DNA of 64,000 nt from an uncultured Porphyromonadaceae bacterium (GTDB lineage Bacteria > Bacteroidota > Bacteroidia > Bacteroidales > Muribaculaceae), in contig CAMWMD010000006.1 in assembly GCA_947175265.1 (NCBI GenBank), forward strand, positions 1 through 64,000, in the 5' to 3' direction. Shown here one piece after another: positions 51,801 through 59,489 of the stretch. A model generated the notes under the pieces. That model saw nothing but the letters and a program-made list of their open reading frames with translations. It was not told the DNA's origin and did not search any database. The translations under genes were made by a program, and so were the position numbers. The stretch's first letter is position 1. Each line of letters starts with the position of its first letter.

Positions 51801-52494
51801 CTGTGAGCCGATAGATACCGATAAGCCGGCTATACCTGACATAGCACCCTGGGATCGCCTTCGGCTCCTGAATGAGGAGAAGAAACTTGTCACCGTCTAT
51901 CTCTCCTCCCACCCACTCGATCCGTATCAGATGGAACTCGAATATTTCTGCAACTGCACTTGCGCGGAGTATAATGAGAAAGAGGTGGCGGGTGCGAAAC
52001 TTTGCGTCGGTGGGATGGTGACTTCCTTCTCCATCAAGACGGGGAGAAGCGGCAATGCCTTCGGAATACTCACACTGGAGGATTTCTCAGGCTCGCATGA
52101 GTTCCGCATATTCTCACGCGACCTTGACCTCGTGCGCAACAAGCTCGTGGAGGGGGATATGGTCTACATACGTTTCAACGTGACGTCGGCCCGCTTTGAC
52201 CCGACCAAGACCATGACCAACATCGAGGAGGTGAATTACCTAAATAATATAAAGGGTAACGTAGCCAACCGCATCACGCTGTATATCGACCGACACTTCG
52301 ACAAAGAGGAATTCTTCAACTCTCTGCTTGAGATGCCGGCTGATGAGCGACCGGGCGATATGTATTTCGACATATATAATAAGGAGACGCGCCAGGTGAT
52401 AACGATACATGCGAGGCGAAAATTCCCGATAACCAAGAAACTCATCCGCCTGCTCGACGAGTGGGGCATTCGCTATCGTGTTGCCACGCAATGA
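48811..52494 (+). CDS. dnaE: DNA polymerase III alpha subunit
   Basis: The 1227-residue replicative polymerase begins with a PHP domain (FTHLHVHSQYSLLDGKASIP, LTDHGNMFG). The polymerase core has GRGSAAGSAAAYCL, then PDIDVDFDDDGR with the catalytic aspartates, GIHACGVII, DFLGLKTLSI and PGPMDYIPSFIKRK. YQEQVMLLSRLLANFTRGE and KSHATCYTWVAYQTAYLKA follow, with HhH, OB-fold (VGGMVTSFSIKTGRSG) and C-terminal domains. Length is normal for Bacteroidota DnaE. No 3'-5' exonuclease domain is present, as expected for DnaE. Confidence 0.98.
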   Translation: MTPFTHLHVHSQYSLLDGKASIPELVDKAIADGMKGIALTDHGNMFGIKEFFNYVNKKNSGKPDEEKFKPILGCEMYVAKEKMSDRKDRSDKGFHLIVLAKNQKGYHNLIKLVSKAWTEGMYYKPRTDRDELALHKEGLIVCSACLGGEVPQLFLHDDLKGAEERILWYKNTFGDDYYLELQRHETFKENANRTTYPEQQKVNAFLIEMARKHGIKLVATNDVHFTFEDDAEAHDRLICVSMQKKFTDDRMHYTKQEWLKSPSEMEKIFADIPEALANTNEILDKVEFYSIDHGPIMPNFAIPAEFGTEEEYRARLTEEDLFNEFTQDENGNVVLTREEGEKKIKRLGGYDKLYRIKFEADYLEKLTWEGAKERYGDPLPEEVKERLKFELYIMKTMGFPGYFLIVQDFINVAKKELGVSVGPGRGSAAGSAAAYCLGITQIDPIKYDLLFERFLNPDRISLPDIDVDFDDDGRYVVLKYVTDKYGAEKVAHIITYQTMATKSAIKDVAKVMDLPLAESNRLAKLVPDRLPDVNGKTPKINFKNCLAYCKEFEAETRNPNPVVREVMKYAGQLEGNVRGTGIHACGVIIGRDDITDWVPISMATDADGSKVISTMYEGSVIEETGLIKMDFLGLKTLSIIKEALANIKQTRGIDLDIENIPLDDPATFKLYCDGRTTSTFQFESAGMQSSLRDLKPSKFEDLIAMNALYRPGPMDYIPSFIKRKHGEEPISYDIPIMEKYLEETYGITVYQEQVMLLSRLLANFTRGESDMLRKAMGKKQIDKMAKLKVKFMEEGQKNGHKAETLEKIWADWEKFASYAFNKSHATCYTWVAYQTAYLKANYPAEYMAGVLSRNLGAADKLKKIMDECLRMGIDVKGPDVNESIEKFGVTKSGEIRFGLGAVKGVGSNAVNAIISEREANGPFKDIYDLVERVNLTGCNRASIENLAMAGAFDSLGYRREIFVDKTGLDVSFAEQLVRYGQTIQNDRNSMQASLFGDCEPIDTDKPAIPDIAPWDRLRLLNEEKKLVTVYLSSHPLDPYQMELEYFCNCTCAEYNEKEVAGAKLCVGGMVTSFSIKTGRSGNAFGILTLEDFSGSHEFRIFSRDLDLVRNKLVEGDMVYIRFNVTSARFDPTKTMTNIEEVNYLNNIKGNVANRITLYIDRHFDKEEFFNSLLEMPADERPGDMYFDIYNKETRQVITIHARRKFPITKKLIRLLDEWGIRYRVATQ

Positions 52495-52524
52495 TGATGC
52501 CTCTGCGATTCCGCCTCCCCTCTA

Positions 52525-52555
52525 TTGCAAGATTTGAGGATTTTTCCTAACTTTG
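52525..52555 (+). promoter_or_regulatory. Promoter of trxA
   Basis: TTG (52525-52527) and TAACTTTG (52548-52555) are 20 nt apart, about 95 bp before the start codon. The -33 box has only three matching bases. Confidence 0.6.
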
Positions 52556-52649
52556 CATTGTCCGCAGAGCAGCATAGCAGGAGTAAAGATGTGATGCTCC
52601 GCCTATCTTTCGAGATTATATGTTAAACCTTTAAAATAGCAATTGTTAA

Positions 52650-52964
52650 ATGGCACTTGAATTTACAGACCAGACAGCCCGTAAGGCTATCGAATCCGGC
52701 AAGCCTGTCGTGATTGATTTCTGGGCAACCTGGTGTGGTCCCTGTATCAAACTCGGTCCTGTCGTTGAGGAACTCGCCGAGAAATTTGCCGGACAAGTCA
52801 CTGTCGGCAAGTTAAATATTGATGACAACGATGAGATTGCAAGTGAATATCGCGTACGCAACATCCCGACCGTGCTTTTCTTCAAAGACGGAGAGATGAA
52901 GGAACGCAGCGTAGGACTTGTAAAACTTTCAGACCTCGAATCCAAAATAGCCACCATACTTTGA
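52650..52964 (+). CDS. trxA: Thioredoxin
   Basis: The 104-residue protein has the redox site WCGPC at residues 28-32, the GKPVVIDFWATW strand before it, and the cis-proline in RNIPTVLFFKDGE. It lacks a signal peptide, so it is a cytoplasmic disulfide reductase. Length and sequence match ordinary thioredoxin. Confidence 0.96.
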   Translation: MALEFTDQTARKAIESGKPVVIDFWATWCGPCIKLGPVVEELAEKFAGQVTVGKLNIDDNDEIASEYRVRNIPTVLFFKDGEMKERSVGLVKLSDLESKIATIL

Positions 52965-52977
52965 TAGCCCAAAATGC

Positions 52978-53009
52978 AGCGGGGCAGTCTTAAAGAAGAC
53001 TGCCCCGCT
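52978..53009. terminator. Perfect 14-bp hairpin after trxA
   Basis: AGCGGGGCAGTCTT (52978-52991) is exactly complementary to 52996-53009 with a 4-nt loop. No T-run follows, but the stem lies between convergent genes and is very stable. Confidence 0.7.
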
Positions 53010-53011
53010 AA

Positions 53012-53049
53012 TTTCATTATCGGCATCATCTTTCATTTTCGGCATCACC
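53012..53049. repeat. Imperfect tandem 19-bp repeat
   Basis: 53012-53030 and 53031-53049 agree at 17 of 19 positions (core TTTCATT.TCGGCATCA). The repeat runs to the last bases before the NlpC/P60 stop at 53051. Confidence 0.6.
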
Positions 53050-53050
53050 G

Positions 53051-53581
53051 TCATTCGGGCCGACCGAACATAATGAACGTACGCTCGTAATATGGAGTCG
53101 TGATATCGGAAATCACGACCCCCTTTTTTGTAGAGGCATGGATGAATTCAGTGTCGTTAATCATTATCCCGACGTGTGAGATTTTTTCAGGATCTTTCCC
53201 TGTAGCGAAAAAAGCAAGGTCGCCCACCTCGACATCCTTCCCTTTTAGCGCACGGCAGTATTCCGCCTGTTTCGCCGAATTTCGGGGCAGCTTAATCCCT
53301 GTGGTCTTCTCATATACCTTGAGCACCATTCCGGAGCAGTCGCTCCCCTCCCCTTTCTCGCAAGCCCCATACCTGTAAGGGGTGCCGAGCCAACTCCTCG
53401 CCTCCTTCACAATCTTCTCCTGCTGCCGGGTAGCCTTCCCTACATGTATTGCCTCTACCTGAGCCTTCTTCTTGGAAGACACTTTGCTGTTGCCTTTCGA
53501 AGAGCCGCAACCCGTGACAACAGACAGTAGAATAAGACAGATTGCAAGATGCTCTAACCTTCTGATGCGCGTAATTCCCAT
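53051..53581 (-). CDS. NlpC/P60 family lipoprotein peptidase
   Basis: The 176-residue lipoprotein has a signal peptide ending VVTGC (cysteine 25). The NlpC/P60 domain has catalytic cysteine 82 (GSDCSGMVLKVYEK), histidine 136 (ISHVGIMI) and histidine 148 (FIHASTKKGV). Such enzymes cleave D-gamma-glutamyl-diaminopimelate links in peptidoglycan. It faces trxA tail to tail across the hairpin and tandem repeat. Confidence 0.93.
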   Translation of the reverse strand: MGITRIRRLEHLAICLILLSVVTGCGSSKGNSKVSSKKKAQVEAIHVGKATRQQEKIVKEARSWLGTPYRYGACEKGEGSDCSGMVLKVYEKTTGIKLPRNSAKQAEYCRALKGKDVEVGDLAFFATGKDPEKISHVGIMINDTEFIHASTKKGVVISDITTPYYERTFIMFGRPE

Positions 53582-53863
53582 AAATGTCGTTTCAATATAC
53601 TTTTTTACCTTACACCAATTTCAAAAATTAAATTTCCGGAAAAGGATTTACAAAATTAATCCTTTTTTCATATTCCTCAATCTATTTTCATCTTTTTTAA
53701 AACATAAAAATCTATTGTATTAAATTAACTTAAAACGAGCCCGGAAGAGTAAACCCGAATGTAATATCGCGCTCTTTTTTGAGTAATAAACATACAGAGA
53801 GCCCTTGAAAGGGCAATATATTCCACAATGAAAACCATAATACCAACCTTTCATAATAAAAAG

Positions 53864-55357
53864 ATGAAAAGATATTGTATTCCCGCAATGGCGGCGGCTC
53901 TCGCCATTCTCGTCTCACCGGCATGTGCCCACAATGCTGAAAGCAATGCCGAGGGGCAGACCCCGCAATTCATCCGCACATCCAACGGGGCCTCTTTTGA
54001 AACAGACTTCACCGTTGCCGCCGAAAAGACCGTCAACGCTGTTGTGTGCATAAAGAGTTTTACAACCCGCCAGCAGAATCCATACGGCGGGCAGGGCGGA
54101 TACGATCCTTTCGGAATGTTCGACTTCTTTTTCGGCGGTCCGCAGCAGCGTCAGCAGCAGCCCCGCCAGCAGCAGCGCAATTCCGAACCCGTGCAGAGCG
54201 GACTCGGCTCCGGGGTCATCCTTTCCGAAGACGGTTATATCGTGACAAACAATCACGTCATCGACGGAGCGGATAAACTTGAAGTGCTCCTCAACGACAA
54301 CTCCACATACGAGGCTCGCGTAATCGGCACAGATGAGGCCACCGACCTCGCCTTGATTAAGATTGATGCCCAGAAACTGTCGCCCGTCACTTTCGGTGAC
54401 AGCGAGAGCCTCAAAGTCGGAGAATGGGTGCTTGCAGTTGGCAACCCCTTCGGTTTCAATTCTACGGTAACCGCCGGTATCGTGAGCGCGAAGGCACGCA
54501 GTCTCTCCCAAAACAGCCGCAACGGAAAGATGGGTATCGAGTCGTTCATCCAGACAGATGCCGCCCTCAATCCCGGAAACTCGGGGGGTGCCCTCGTAAA
54601 CCTCAAAGGGGAACTTATCGGCATCAACTCGGCAATCTATTCTAACACCGGAAGCTACTCAGGCTTCTCGTTCGCAATCCCGACGACAATCGTGAAGAAA
54701 GTAATGACCGACCTCCGTCAATATGGCACGGTTCAACGCGCTGTCCTCGGATGTGCAGTGGCCGAACTCGATGCGAAGATTGCAAAAGAGAAAAACATCA
54801 CAGCCGTCAAATCCGGTCTCTTAGTAAGCACCGTGACAGACAGAAGCACGGCTAAGGAACTGGGTCTTCAGGCTGACGACGTCATCACCGCAATCAACAA
54901 TGTTGAGGTGCACAACTATGCACAACTTGTTGAGCAGCTCAACAAGTTCCGTCCCGGCGACCAGATTTCAGTCACCTACTACCGCAACAACAAGAAGGAG
55001 ACAAAGACCGGAGTCTTGCGCAACACACAGGGGAACACCACCATCACAAAGAAAGGTGATTTCTCCGAGATAGGGTGCGCGTTCATGAAACTCTCAGATG
55101 AGAACAAACGCAGCCTCGGCATAAGCAACGGTGTGAAAGTAGCCGGGTTGAAAAACGGAGCCTTCCGCGATGCAGGGATAAAAGATGGCTTCATAATTAC
55201 AGATATAAACGGACGCGCCGTCAATTCAAGCGACGACGTTGAGGCAATCTACAACCAGATAATGAAGGGTGATGATGAGGATAAGGTGATGTTCATCACG
55301 GGTCTTTACCCCACCGGAAAGAAATACTACTACGCCGTGAATCTTGCACAGGAATAA
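53864..55357 (+). CDS. degP: Periplasmic serine protease/chaperone DegP (HtrA)
   Basis: The 497-residue protein (ATG 53864; an upstream ATG at 53828 is also possible) has a signal sequence, a glutamine/glycine-rich loop, and the trypsin-like triad (numbered from 53828) histidine 143 (NNHVIDGAD), aspartate 173 (DLALIKID) and serine 252 (NPGNSGGALVN). Two PDZ domains follow (GLQADDVITAINNVEV and AGIKDGFIITDINGRAVN). HtrA/DegP degrades or refolds damaged envelope proteins. It is transcribed alone and ends at a strong terminator. Confidence 0.95.
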   Translation: MKRYCIPAMAAALAILVSPACAHNAESNAEGQTPQFIRTSNGASFETDFTVAAEKTVNAVVCIKSFTTRQQNPYGGQGGYDPFGMFDFFFGGPQQRQQQPRQQQRNSEPVQSGLGSGVILSEDGYIVTNNHVIDGADKLEVLLNDNSTYEARVIGTDEATDLALIKIDAQKLSPVTFGDSESLKVGEWVLAVGNPFGFNSTVTAGIVSAKARSLSQNSRNGKMGIESFIQTDAALNPGNSGGALVNLKGELIGINSAIYSNTGSYSGFSFAIPTTIVKKVMTDLRQYGTVQRAVLGCAVAELDAKIAKEKNITAVKSGLLVSTVTDRSTAKELGLQADDVITAINNVEVHNYAQLVEQLNKFRPGDQISVTYYRNNKKETKTGVLRNTQGNTTITKKGDFSEIGCAFMKLSDENKRSLGISNGVKVAGLKNGAFRDAGIKDGFIITDINGRAVNSSDDVEAIYNQIMKGDDEDKVMFITGLYPTGKKYYYAVNLAQE

Positions 55358-55686
55358 CCTTCCATATAACCTTTGATAAAAAATGGCCGTCGGGGATATT
55401 GCCCGGCGGCCATTTTTTTTATCTCCTTCTTAATTTTTGAAAAAAATTTATAAATAACACAACATTAGAGCGTGCGATACGTTTAACTTTTGGCGATATT
55501 GCCCAACAGAGTTTATTTAACCACCCGTCAAGATGAATTAGGGCTTCCACGGCATTTACCTTTTTCATCTTCAAGGTATATATTATTAGAAAAATTTAGG
55601 TTCAAATAGATTCAAAAGTCCATACGGGAATCAGAAGTCTGAAAAGGTAACTGAAACCCGTCATTGACAATAATTTGGAAGGGAAT
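55358..55686. other. 329-bp leader before the sigma factor gene
   Basis: Holds the degP terminator, then about 270 AT-rich bases. TAACTTTTG near 55485 is one base off the -7 consensus. Nothing else was seen. Confidence 0.45.
55378..55420 (+). terminator. Strong terminator after degP
   Basis: ATGGCCGTCGGG pairs with CCCGGCGGCCAT (with G-T/bulge variation) and is followed by eight T residues. Confidence 0.9.
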
Positions 55687-56547
55687 ATGAGACAATTAAA
55701 GATAACAAAATCCATTACCAACCGCGAAAGTGCTTCACTTGACAAGTATCTTCAGGAAATAGGCCGTGAGGAACTGATTTCTGTAAGCGAGGAAGTGGAA
55801 CTTGCACAGCGTATAAAGAAAGGAGACCATGCCGCTCTTGAGAAACTCACGAGAGCGAATCTCCGATTTGTGGTTTCGGTTGCGAAGCAATATCAGAATC
55901 AGGGACTTAGCCTCCCTGATCTCATCAACGAAGGGAATCTTGGGCTTATCCGCGCCGCCCAGAAATTTGATGAGACCCGTGGCTTCAAATTCATCTCTTA
56001 CGCTGTATGGTGGATTCGCCAGTCGATTTTGCAGGCTTTGGCGGAGCAGAGCCGCATTGTCCGTCTTCCACTTAATCAGGTCGGCTCCCTCAACAAGATA
56101 AGCAAGGAGTTATCCAAGTTCGAGCAGGAGAATGAGCGCCGCCCCTCGCCCGAGGAACTTGCGGAGAGACTCGGGCTGCCGGTTGACAAAGTATCCGACA
56201 CATTGAAAGTGTCAGGGCGCCACATTTCCGTTGACGCACCTTTCGTGGATGGGGAGGACAACTCTCTCCTTGATGTGCTTCCGAATGATGATAGCCCAAT
56301 GGCCGATTCCACCCTTAACCAGGAGTCACTGTCAAAAGAGGTGGACAGGGCTTTGAAACAACTTTATGACAGGGAACGCGAAATCCTGAAGATGTTCTTC
56401 GGTATCGGCTGCCAGGAGATGACTCTTGAGGAGATCGGCGCGAAGTTCGACCTTACCCGTGAGCGCGTGCGCCAGATAAAGGAAAAGGCTATCCGCCGCC
56501 TCAAAGGGCAGAAGAGCAAACTTCTGAAAAGTTATCTGGGTGAATAA
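55687..56547 (+). CDS. rpoD: Primary sigma factor (RpoD, Bacteroidota short form)
   Basis: The 286-residue protein starts [20 protein letters not shown] (ATG 55687; TTG 55675 is rejected). It has region 1.2 ([20 protein letters not shown]), region 2 with [20 protein letters not shown] and [20 protein letters not shown], region 3, and region 4 with [19 protein letters not shown]. It lacks region 1.1, as expected for the Bacteroidota primary sigma that reads TTTG/TAnnTTTG promoters such as those found in this window. Confidence 0.95.
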   Translation: MRQLKITKSITNRESASLDKYLQEIGREELISVSEEVELAQRIKKGDHAALEKLTRANLRFVVSVAKQYQNQGLSLPDLINEGNLGLIRAAQKFDETRGFKFISYAVWWIRQSILQALAEQSRIVRLPLNQVGSLNKISKELSKFEQENERRPSPEELAERLGLPVDKVSDTLKVSGRHISVDAPFVDGEDNSLLDVLPNDDSPMADSTLNQESLSKEVDRALKQLYDREREILKMFFGIGCQEMTLEEIGAKFDLTRERVRQIKEKAIRRLKGQKSKLLKSYLGE

Positions 56548-56604
56548 TTTCGGTCTGTCACTGATTTTTTGCGCGTGAAAGGTATCTTGAACCCAAATAG
56601 AATT

Positions 56605-57195
56605 ATGCCCGTGATTCGGAGATGCTGCGGCAATCTGCGGATGACGGGCATCGCTATGTCTCTTCTGTTGCTCTCCCCTGTTAACGGTAAAGCGCAGGAG
56701 AGGGAAAGTTTCTTCAACGATGGAGAAAAGGGGCTCGCAGGCTCGCACTTTACCTGGGGAGCCGAACTCGGCACATCAATTGACGTAAGCGGATACGATA
56801 TGTCCACTTTCAATATAGATGCCTTATTCGGGTATAAGAATGATTATTTCAAGATTCTCGGATTGGGTGCAGGTGTCCACAGGGCCATAGGCACAGGTGA
56901 TAACTTCGTGCCACTTTATGCCGTACTCCGCACATCGTTCTCTACAAAACCGCGTCTTGTGTTCATGTCATTGAAGGCCGGTTATTCCTTCAACACAATC
57001 AGCGATTCATCGACGTTCGGGGATGTGAATGCTGCCTTGGGTGCGGGTATAAACCTCGCCATAAGCCGTCGGTTCAGATCACATATCATACTGGCATACG
57101 AATTCAGGCATTTCAACAAGAAGCATCGGGAGAAATATTCCCTCGTTCCGGAAGATATATCCCTCGCCACTCTCTCTTTCGGCGTAAACTTTTGA
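56605..57195 (+). CDS. Small outer-membrane beta-barrel protein
   Basis: The 196-residue protein (ATG 56605; 56641 is also possible) has a signal peptide ending NGKAQ. The rest alternates aromatic and polar strands (WGAELGTSIDVSGYDMS, FGYKNDYFKILGLGAGVHRA, SLKAGYSFNTISD, LAYEFRHFNKKH), typical of an eight-stranded barrel. It ends in phenylalanine (LSFGVNF), the BAM recognition residue. The role is unknown. It begins shortly after rpoD and may share its transcript. Confidence 0.7.
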   Translation: MPVIRRCCGNLRMTGIAMSLLLLSPVNGKAQERESFFNDGEKGLAGSHFTWGAELGTSIDVSGYDMSTFNIDALFGYKNDYFKILGLGAGVHRAIGTGDNFVPLYAVLRTSFSTKPRLVFMSLKAGYSFNTISDSSTFGDVNAALGAGINLAISRRFRSHIILAYEFRHFNKKHREKYSLVPEDISLATLSFGVNF

Positions 57196-57224
57196 TTCCA
57201 TACCCCCTTTCCTTATAGATAACA

Positions 57225-57262
57225 CGAGGGGCTGACGGTGATTCCGCCAGCCCCTCGCTCTT
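57225..57262. terminator. Bidirectional terminator between barrel protein and M3 peptidase
   Basis: CGAGGGGCTG (57225-57234) pairs with CAGCCCCTCG (57248-57257), with further pairing inside, and is followed by CTCTTTAT. Confidence 0.75.
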
Positions 57263-57272
57263 TATAGTATCT

Positions 57273-59417
57273 TTATTTCTCGGTTATTCCGTCGCGCTCA
57301 AGCAATGCCTCAGTTGTGGGCTGCTTTCCCCGGAACTCAACATAGAGAGTCATCGGATCGACAGATCCACCGGCTCGCAACATCTTCTTGAAGCGGTCGG
57401 CGGTAGCCTTGTCAAAGATACCGTTCTCCTTGAAGGCTGCGAAAGCATCGGCATCAAGCACCTCACTCCATTTGTAGCCGTAATACCCCGAAGCGTATCC
57501 GCCGGAGAAGATATGACCGAAACTGGGGGAGATTACGGTGCCCTCCACGGCCTCAAAGAGACGAACGGGATCCTGAGCCTTCTCCTCAAACTTCTCCACA
57601 TCTACGGTTGCCTCAAGAGGGGTATCTATAGTATGAAAGGCCATGTCAAGATAACCGAATCCTAACTGACGCATGCAGGCGTATGCGGCTCCGAAACGTT
57701 TCGACTCCTCAAACTTTGCAAGCAACTCCTCGGGCATCTTCTCCCCGGTCTGGTAATGACGGGCGAATCCGTCGAGAAATTCCTTCTCAGTGAGGTAGTT
57801 TTCATTGAATTGTGAGAAGAGCTCCACAAAATCATGATATACGTTCGTGCCGGCGAAGGAGGGGTATTTTGCCTGGGCTGAGAGACCGTGAAGTGCATGA
57901 CCGAATTCGTGGAGGAATGTCTCCACTTCCGAGGGTGTGAGAAGCACGGCCTCGTCTCCTACTGGCTTGGAGAAATTGCAGACAATCGAAATCAGCGGGA
58001 GAGTACGCTTTCCATCGTCATCCTTCTCCTCTCCACGGAACTCCGTCATCCATGCGCCCGGAGATTTTCCGGTCCGGTAGAAGAAGTCGGCGTAAAGCAC
58101 ACCGAGAAGGCTACCGTCGGAATCGAATACCTCGTATGCCCTTACATCAGGATGATAGACAGGAATATCCTTGTTCTCCTTGAATGTGTATCCATAAAGA
58201 CGTGTGGCAAGGCCGAAAACTCCGTCGATTGTGTTCTGGAGTTCGAAATAAGGCTTCATCACCTCATCGTTGAAGGCATACTTATCATTCTTTAGTTTGT
58301 CGTACCAATAACTGTAGTCCCACGGCATGAGTTTGAAATCCGCACCCTCAGTCTTGCGGGCATATTCCTCAATCTCTGCCATCTCCTTGCGGGCAGGTTC
58401 GGAGTAGTGAGTCCTCAAATCCTCAAGCAGATTCATCACCGCCTCCGGATTATCGGCCATGGTGCCCTGGAGTTTGAATTGGGAATAGTTATCCTTTCCC
58501 ATAAGTTTAGCGAGTTCAAGACGCACGTTGGCTATATTCTTCAGGACATCGATATTGCTGTATTCCCCCTTAATATTTCTGGAGTTATACATCTTCCAGA
58601 GTTTCTCACGCAAATCCCTGCGGTCGGAATATTTCATGAACGGCACGTATGAAGGGGCATACATTGTGAACAGATAGAGATTCTTGTCGTCTTCTTTCCC
58701 CTCGGAAGCGAGTACCTCACGTGCTGCCTCCCTCGCCGCCGTACGGATACCTTCGGGAATGCCTGAAAGTTCGTCCTCCTTAACCCAGAGACGCAGCGCG
58801 GGATTTGACAACTCATTGGAGACGTTCTGCCCGAATTTTACTGAAAGGTCAGAAGCCTCACCCTGAAGACGGCGGTAAGTCTCACGGTCCTTACCCTGGA
58901 GATTTGCACCATTCAGTGCAAAACCTTTATAAGTCTCATCAATGAGTCTGCGGTCTTCCGGTGTGAGATCCGTTCGGGATTCCCTTGTCTCATACACCTT
59001 CTTAATCCTGTCCCAAAGTTTCTCATTCAGCAGAAGATTGGTCTGATGCTCTGAGATAAGAGGTGTCACCCTTCCCATGATATCCATCAATACGGTGTCG
59101 CCCATAGCCGATTCAAGATTGCTCAAAGTCAGCACGGCCGAGGTCAGAAGTTTTCCGCTACGGTCGTAAGCCACGATGGTGTTTTCGAAAGAGGGCTGTT
59201 CGGGATTCGACACTATCTTATCAATCTCCTCATTATGGGAGGTTATGCCTTGCTTGATGGCCTCCTCATAATCGGAAGTCATGATTTTATCGAAGGGCAC
59301 AGCGTTGAAAGGAGCCTTCGATGCCACAAGGAGAGGATTCTGTCTGCCTGCGGCGGTTGCATCTGTCACTGTCATCAGTGTCATGGCTGTTAATGTTCCT
59401 AAAATAAAGTTTCTCAT
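57273..59417 (-). CDS. dcp: M3-family metallopeptidase (dipeptidyl carboxypeptidase/oligopeptidase)
   Basis: The 714-residue protein (ATG 59417) has a signal peptide (MRNFILGTLTAMTLMTVTDA) and the zinc motif HEFGH near residue 502 in TFLHEFGHALHGLSAQ, with a downstream glutamate in the FVELFSQFNENYL segment. NPLLVASKAPFNAVPFDKI and the QPTTEALLERDG end are typical of Dcp-type M3 enzymes. It hydrolyses short peptides, probably in the periplasm. It follows the M16 peptidase, with a hairpin between them. Confidence 0.92.
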   Translation of the reverse strand: MRNFILGTLTAMTLMTVTDATAAGRQNPLLVASKAPFNAVPFDKIMTSDYEEAIKQGITSHNEEIDKIVSNPEQPSFENTIVAYDRSGKLLTSAVLTLSNLESAMGDTVLMDIMGRVTPLISEHQTNLLLNEKLWDRIKKVYETRESRTDLTPEDRRLIDETYKGFALNGANLQGKDRETYRRLQGEASDLSVKFGQNVSNELSNPALRLWVKEDELSGIPEGIRTAAREAAREVLASEGKEDDKNLYLFTMYAPSYVPFMKYSDRRDLREKLWKMYNSRNIKGEYSNIDVLKNIANVRLELAKLMGKDNYSQFKLQGTMADNPEAVMNLLEDLRTHYSEPARKEMAEIEEYARKTEGADFKLMPWDYSYWYDKLKNDKYAFNDEVMKPYFELQNTIDGVFGLATRLYGYTFKENKDIPVYHPDVRAYEVFDSDGSLLGVLYADFFYRTGKSPGAWMTEFRGEEKDDDGKRTLPLISIVCNFSKPVGDEAVLLTPSEVETFLHEFGHALHGLSAQAKYPSFAGTNVYHDFVELFSQFNENYLTEKEFLDGFARHYQTGEKMPEELLAKFEESKRFGAAYACMRQLGFGYLDMAFHTIDTPLEATVDVEKFEEKAQDPVRLFEAVEGTVISPSFGHIFSGGYASGYYGYKWSEVLDADAFAAFKENGIFDKATADRFKKMLRAGGSVDPMTLYVEFRGKQPTTEALLERDGITEK

Positions 59418-59439
59418 TCTCGGTAAAAAAATAAAAGTC

Positions 59440-59475
59440 AAAGGTGTGCCCCCTATATCGAGGCACACCCTTTAT
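59440..59475 (-). terminator. Hairpin between M16 and M3 peptidase genes
   Basis: GGTGTGCC and GGCACACC (about 59443-59450 and 59462-59469) pair. Minus-strand sequence after it is T-rich. It may end the M16 transcript or attenuate read-through into the M3 gene. Confidence 0.65.
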
Positions 59476-59489
59476 ACACAAATCGTATG

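Noticed and set aside
55485..55493. TAACTTTTG as the sigma-factor -7 box
   Set aside because: One base longer than the TAnnTTTG consensus and no matching TTTG at 19-20 nt; kept only as a weak note.
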